A stretch of DNA of 16,657 nucleotides from CAG-841 sp963614875 (GTDB lineage: Bacteria > Bacillota > Clostridia > Oscillospirales > CAG-272), in assembly GCA_963614875.1 (NCBI GenBank), contig CAVEFC010000032.1:1-16657 (forward strand), written 5' to 3'. The notes beneath the pieces are model-generated. The model was not told the DNA's origin and ran no database searches. It was given only the letters and a program-made list of their open reading frames with translations. Both the position numbers and the translations under genes were made by a program. Numbering within the stretch: position 1 is the stretch's first letter; the number at the start of each line of letters is the position of its first letter. Shown here piece by piece: positions 15,201-16,657 of this stretch.

Positions 15201-16657
15201 GGAGCTTTTCGGCAAGGAAAACGTTTTCCGCGCCGGAACGATAGGCACTCTTGCCGAAAAAACGGCATATGGCTTTGTCGCCGGATATTTTGACGACAAA
15301 GGCATAAAGATAAACAAAGCGGAAATAAACCGTATCGTTTCAAAATGCGTCGGCGTAAAGAGAACGACAGGTCAGCATCCCGGCGGAATAGTGGTCGTGC
15401 CCAAGGAATACGAAATATACGATTTCTGTCCCGTTCAGCATCCGGCGGACGACGCGTCCTCCGATATAATAACCACGCATTTCACCTTCAACGATATGCA
15501 CGATCTGCTGCTCAAGCTTGACGAGCTCGGTCACGATATTCCGACAAAGTACAAGTATATCGAAATGTTCACCCACACAAGTGTTCTTGACGTTCCCGTG
15601 GGAGATCCGGAGGTATACAAGCTTTTCAATTCCACAGAGCCGCTCGGAATAAAACCGGAGGATATTCTCGGAATTCAGGTCGGAACGCTCGGAATTCCCG
15701 AAAACGGAACGGATTTCGTCATACCCGTGCTTGTAGAGGCAAAGCCGAAAACCTTTGCCGACCTGCTTCAGATAATGGGGCTTACGCACGGAACGGACGT
15801 ATGGTCGGGCAACGCGCAGGTGCTTATCAAAAACGGAACGTGCGAGCTGAAATCCGTTGTCGGAACAAGAGACAGCATAATGCTCCGACTTATTCAGTAC
15901 GGGCTTGACAACAAGGACGCCTTCGACATTATGGAAAAAGTCCGTAAGAACAAAAAGGGCGAGCCGCTTCCGGACTGGATGATAGACAGAATGCACGAGC
16001 ATAACGTGGATGAATGGTATATCGAAAGTCTGAAAAAGATAAAATATATGTTCCCGAAGGCGCACGCAGCCGCATACGTTCTTTCGGCGATACGCATAGC
16101 GTGGTACAAGGTTCATATGCCGCTTGAATTTTACTGCGCGTATTTTTCCGCCGCGCCCGACGGCTTTGACGGCGAGCTTGCCGTCAAAAGCAAAAAGACA
16201 ATCGAGGCGGTTCTGTGCGATCTCAAGGAAAAGGGAAACGAGCAGTCGCAAAAGGAGGCGGCGACATATTCCGCGATGCAGCTTGCGCTTGAATTCGTTG
16301 CGAGGGGCTATAAGTTTTTGCCGGTTGACCTTTACAAGTCCGACGCAAGACTGTTTTTGCCTGAAAACGGAGCGATAAGACTTCCGTTTTCGTCGCTTTC
16401 CGGCGTTGGCGTTGCCGCGGCGCAGAACATAGTCGACGCGAGAGCCGACGGAGAATTTCTTTCCGTTGAGGAGCTTAAACAAAGAGCTTCGGTTTCAAAA
16501 TCGGTTGTGGAAATGCTTGAAAAAAACGGCGTGCTGAAAAATCTTTCCGAAACAAATCAGATAACGTTCGGATTCGGCGACGAGGGCGATTACAATCCGG
16601 CGGAGAGATCTGCCGAGGAAGCAAAGCCCAAGCCCGAAGCACCCAAAAAAGCGCTTC
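12232..16657 (+). CDS. polC: DNA polymerase III alpha subunit, PolC type, 3' end cut by window edge
   Basis: A replicative polymerase with intrinsic proofreading, specific to Firmicutes and relatives. It starts at GTG 12232 with AAGGA 7 bases upstream, and 1475 codons are open to the edge without frameshift. Order: N-terminal domain (about 1-240), OB fold (about 250-330), PHP domain starting at H349/H351 (ELHLHTNMS), the DnaQ-like exonuclease inserted in it with D435/E437 (FDIETTGL), AHNANFD and HHRACDDAE, then the rest of PHP. A zinc ribbon (CPKC and CPVC) precedes the polymerase core with D972/D974 (PDIDLNFSGE) and D1097 (KLDELGHD). The presumed beta-clamp motif is QITFGF at 1443-1448. PolC normally ends there at about 1430-1450 residues, but here at least 27 more residues follow, rich in E, K, P and A. 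Last visible member of the pyrH cluster. Confidence 0.97.
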   Translation, partial: MEKTLLERFNKYNPDERFRKVMTDGVVISTRISLENKLVWVDVRFPYIVPKKEVLYQLEAAIKRAYELKSVTISPKYPSELFDGSYIPQIMTEACRRKLITDLFLRRSKTRYENGKLIIETLYGDGGLALMEETGTEKSIASIVSDEFGINIEVEIRASAEQDAQYEKQLSDDITTKLSRYYEETAKKAETEKKSATASGTFREVEIDSDGNIHAGFAVFDISGPEAVSGDKFEPDEFKPIGSCTEPEKSVTLVGEVACFTVNETRRGNKTITFSFTDSEGSVTVKCIGKKAADYASLSNGTSLVMEGELKYDDYDRDHELTFYPSAAMKVKRILRADKYDGKKRVELHLHTNMSTMDATMTPSQAVATAHRWGHAAVAITDHGTVQGFPEAMKMSEKLGMKVIYGMEGYLVDDAAKAIFGEDDTSFEDEFVVFDIETTGLSAMTCRITEIGAVLVRKGEVLKVFSTFANPDGHIPEEITELTGITDEMVADAPSQSDAVKAFIDFVGGRTVVAHNANFDMGFIRRAAENAGIPFNPPYLDTLSMSRFLNPELKNHKLDTLVDFYGLGDFNHHRACDDAEVTAKIFGKMAEKLAGESIYTVKQMSEAMAERTDPHKLRPYHIILLVKNPTGLKNLYKIVSNGYLKYYYRHPRIPKTELADLREGIIIGSACIEGELASAVLDGKTWDELLSIAEFYDYLEIQPICNNEFLIGSKGITRETLTEINKTIVKIGDTLGKPVVATCDAHYLEDYDGISRNVLLRGIGMKDGDRDSHLFFRTTDEMLEEFSYLGEEKAKEVVIENTNKIAELIGTDIRPFPNGTYTPKMDGAEEELVDICYTTAKNLYGDPLPDIVEKRLKKELDSIISHGFAVLYMIARKLVKYSESQGYLVGSRGSVGSSFVASMAGISEVNPLPPHYVCPKCKHSDFSNEEGAGSGFDLPPKNCPVCGTKYNSDGHDIPFETFLGFFGDKSPDIDLNFSGEVQGKVHKYTEELFGKENVFRAGTIGTLAEKTAYGFVAGYFDDKGIKINKAEINRIVSKCVGVKRTTGQHPGGIVVVPKEYEIYDFCPVQHPADDASSDIITTHFTFNDMHDLLLKLDELGHDIPTKYKYIEMFTHTSVLDVPVGDPEVYKLFNSTEPLGIKPEDILGIQVGTLGIPENGTDFVIPVLVEAKPKTFADLLQIMGLTHGTDVWSGNAQVLIKNGTCELKSVVGTRDSIMLRLIQYGLDNKDAFDIMEKVRKNKKGEPLPDWMIDRMHEHNVDEWYIESLKKIKYMFPKAHAAAYVLSAIRIAWYKVHMPLEFYCAYFSAAPDGFDGELAVKSKKTIEAVLCDLKEKGNEQSQKEAATYSAMQLALEFVARGYKFLPVDLYKSDARLFLPENGAIRLPFSSLSGVGVAAAQNIVDARADGEFLSVEELKQRASVSKSVVEMLEKNGVLKNLSETNQITFGFGDEGDYNPAERSAEEAKPKPEAPKKAL

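Noticed and set aside
15340..16482. 380-codon open frame on the minus strand inside polC
   Set aside because: It lies fully antisense to conserved PolC polymerase motifs. Its composition is Arg/Lys/Val-rich with no domain. Such shadows arise because codons TTA, CTA and TCA are rare in the sense frame.
1..16657. CRISPR arrays, insertion sequences, phage genes, tRNA or rRNA
   Set aside because: I saw no spaced repeats, transposase or integrase motifs, terminal inverted repeats or cloverleaf-like sequences. Every long stretch is explained by housekeeping genes.

Overview
The window looks like a chromosomal housekeeping segment from a low-to-mid-GC Gram-positive bacterium of class Clostridia, plausibly an uncultured gut lineage. 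The evidence is a PolC-type DNA polymerase III, strong GGAGG-type ribosome binding sites, TTG and GTG starts beside ATG, and the Firmicutes-type order frr-uppS-cdsA-dxr-rseP-ispG-polC. Ile ATA codons are very frequent. The lineage below class is my inference. I see no phage, transposon, CRISPR array, tRNA or rRNA, and no base-composition break suggesting recent transfer.

Layout. (1) 1-944, minus strand: ychF, cut by the left edge. (2) 945-1150: divergent promoter region; both directions have sigma-A-like boxes with extended -10 elements, and the plus-strand promoter carries a perfect 8+8 bp dyad overlapping its -35. (3) 1151-3426: an OmpR/PhoB-type response regulator and its membrane histidine kinase, separated by a hairpin, with the kinase starting at TTG. 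(4) 3427-5853: rpe, a serine O-acetyltransferase, and a HAD phosphatase of the phosphoglycolate phosphatase type. A terminator lies before rpe, with a new promoter nested against it, and another before the HAD gene. (5) 5854-6030: a non-coding stretch with two tandem hairpins and a candidate promoter. (6) 6031-16657: a tight colinear run pyrH, frr, uppS, cdsA, dxr, rseP, ispG, polC. Its genes mostly overlap or lie a few bases apart, except for a 70-bp gap with a hairpin between frr and uppS. polC runs off the right edge.

How the genes fit together. The long cluster links UMP phosphorylation (PyrH) and ribosome recycling (Frr) with envelope lipid synthesis. Dxr and IspG are two MEP-pathway steps supplying isoprenyl units. 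UppS builds the undecaprenyl carrier from them, and CdsA makes CDP-diacylglycerol for phospholipids. RseP is an intramembrane protease, and PolC is the replicative polymerase. This grouping is well known in Firmicutes, although the usual rpsB-tsf pair upstream of pyrH is absent here.

I do not find a previously undescribed system. The points worth a second look are regulatory (the dyad in the two-component promoter, the promoter-terminator nesting before rpe, the structured leader before pyrH, the UACG hairpin after frr) and one protein feature, a tail on PolC beyond its presumed clamp-binding motif. All calls come from reading translations and motifs by eye; no search was run.
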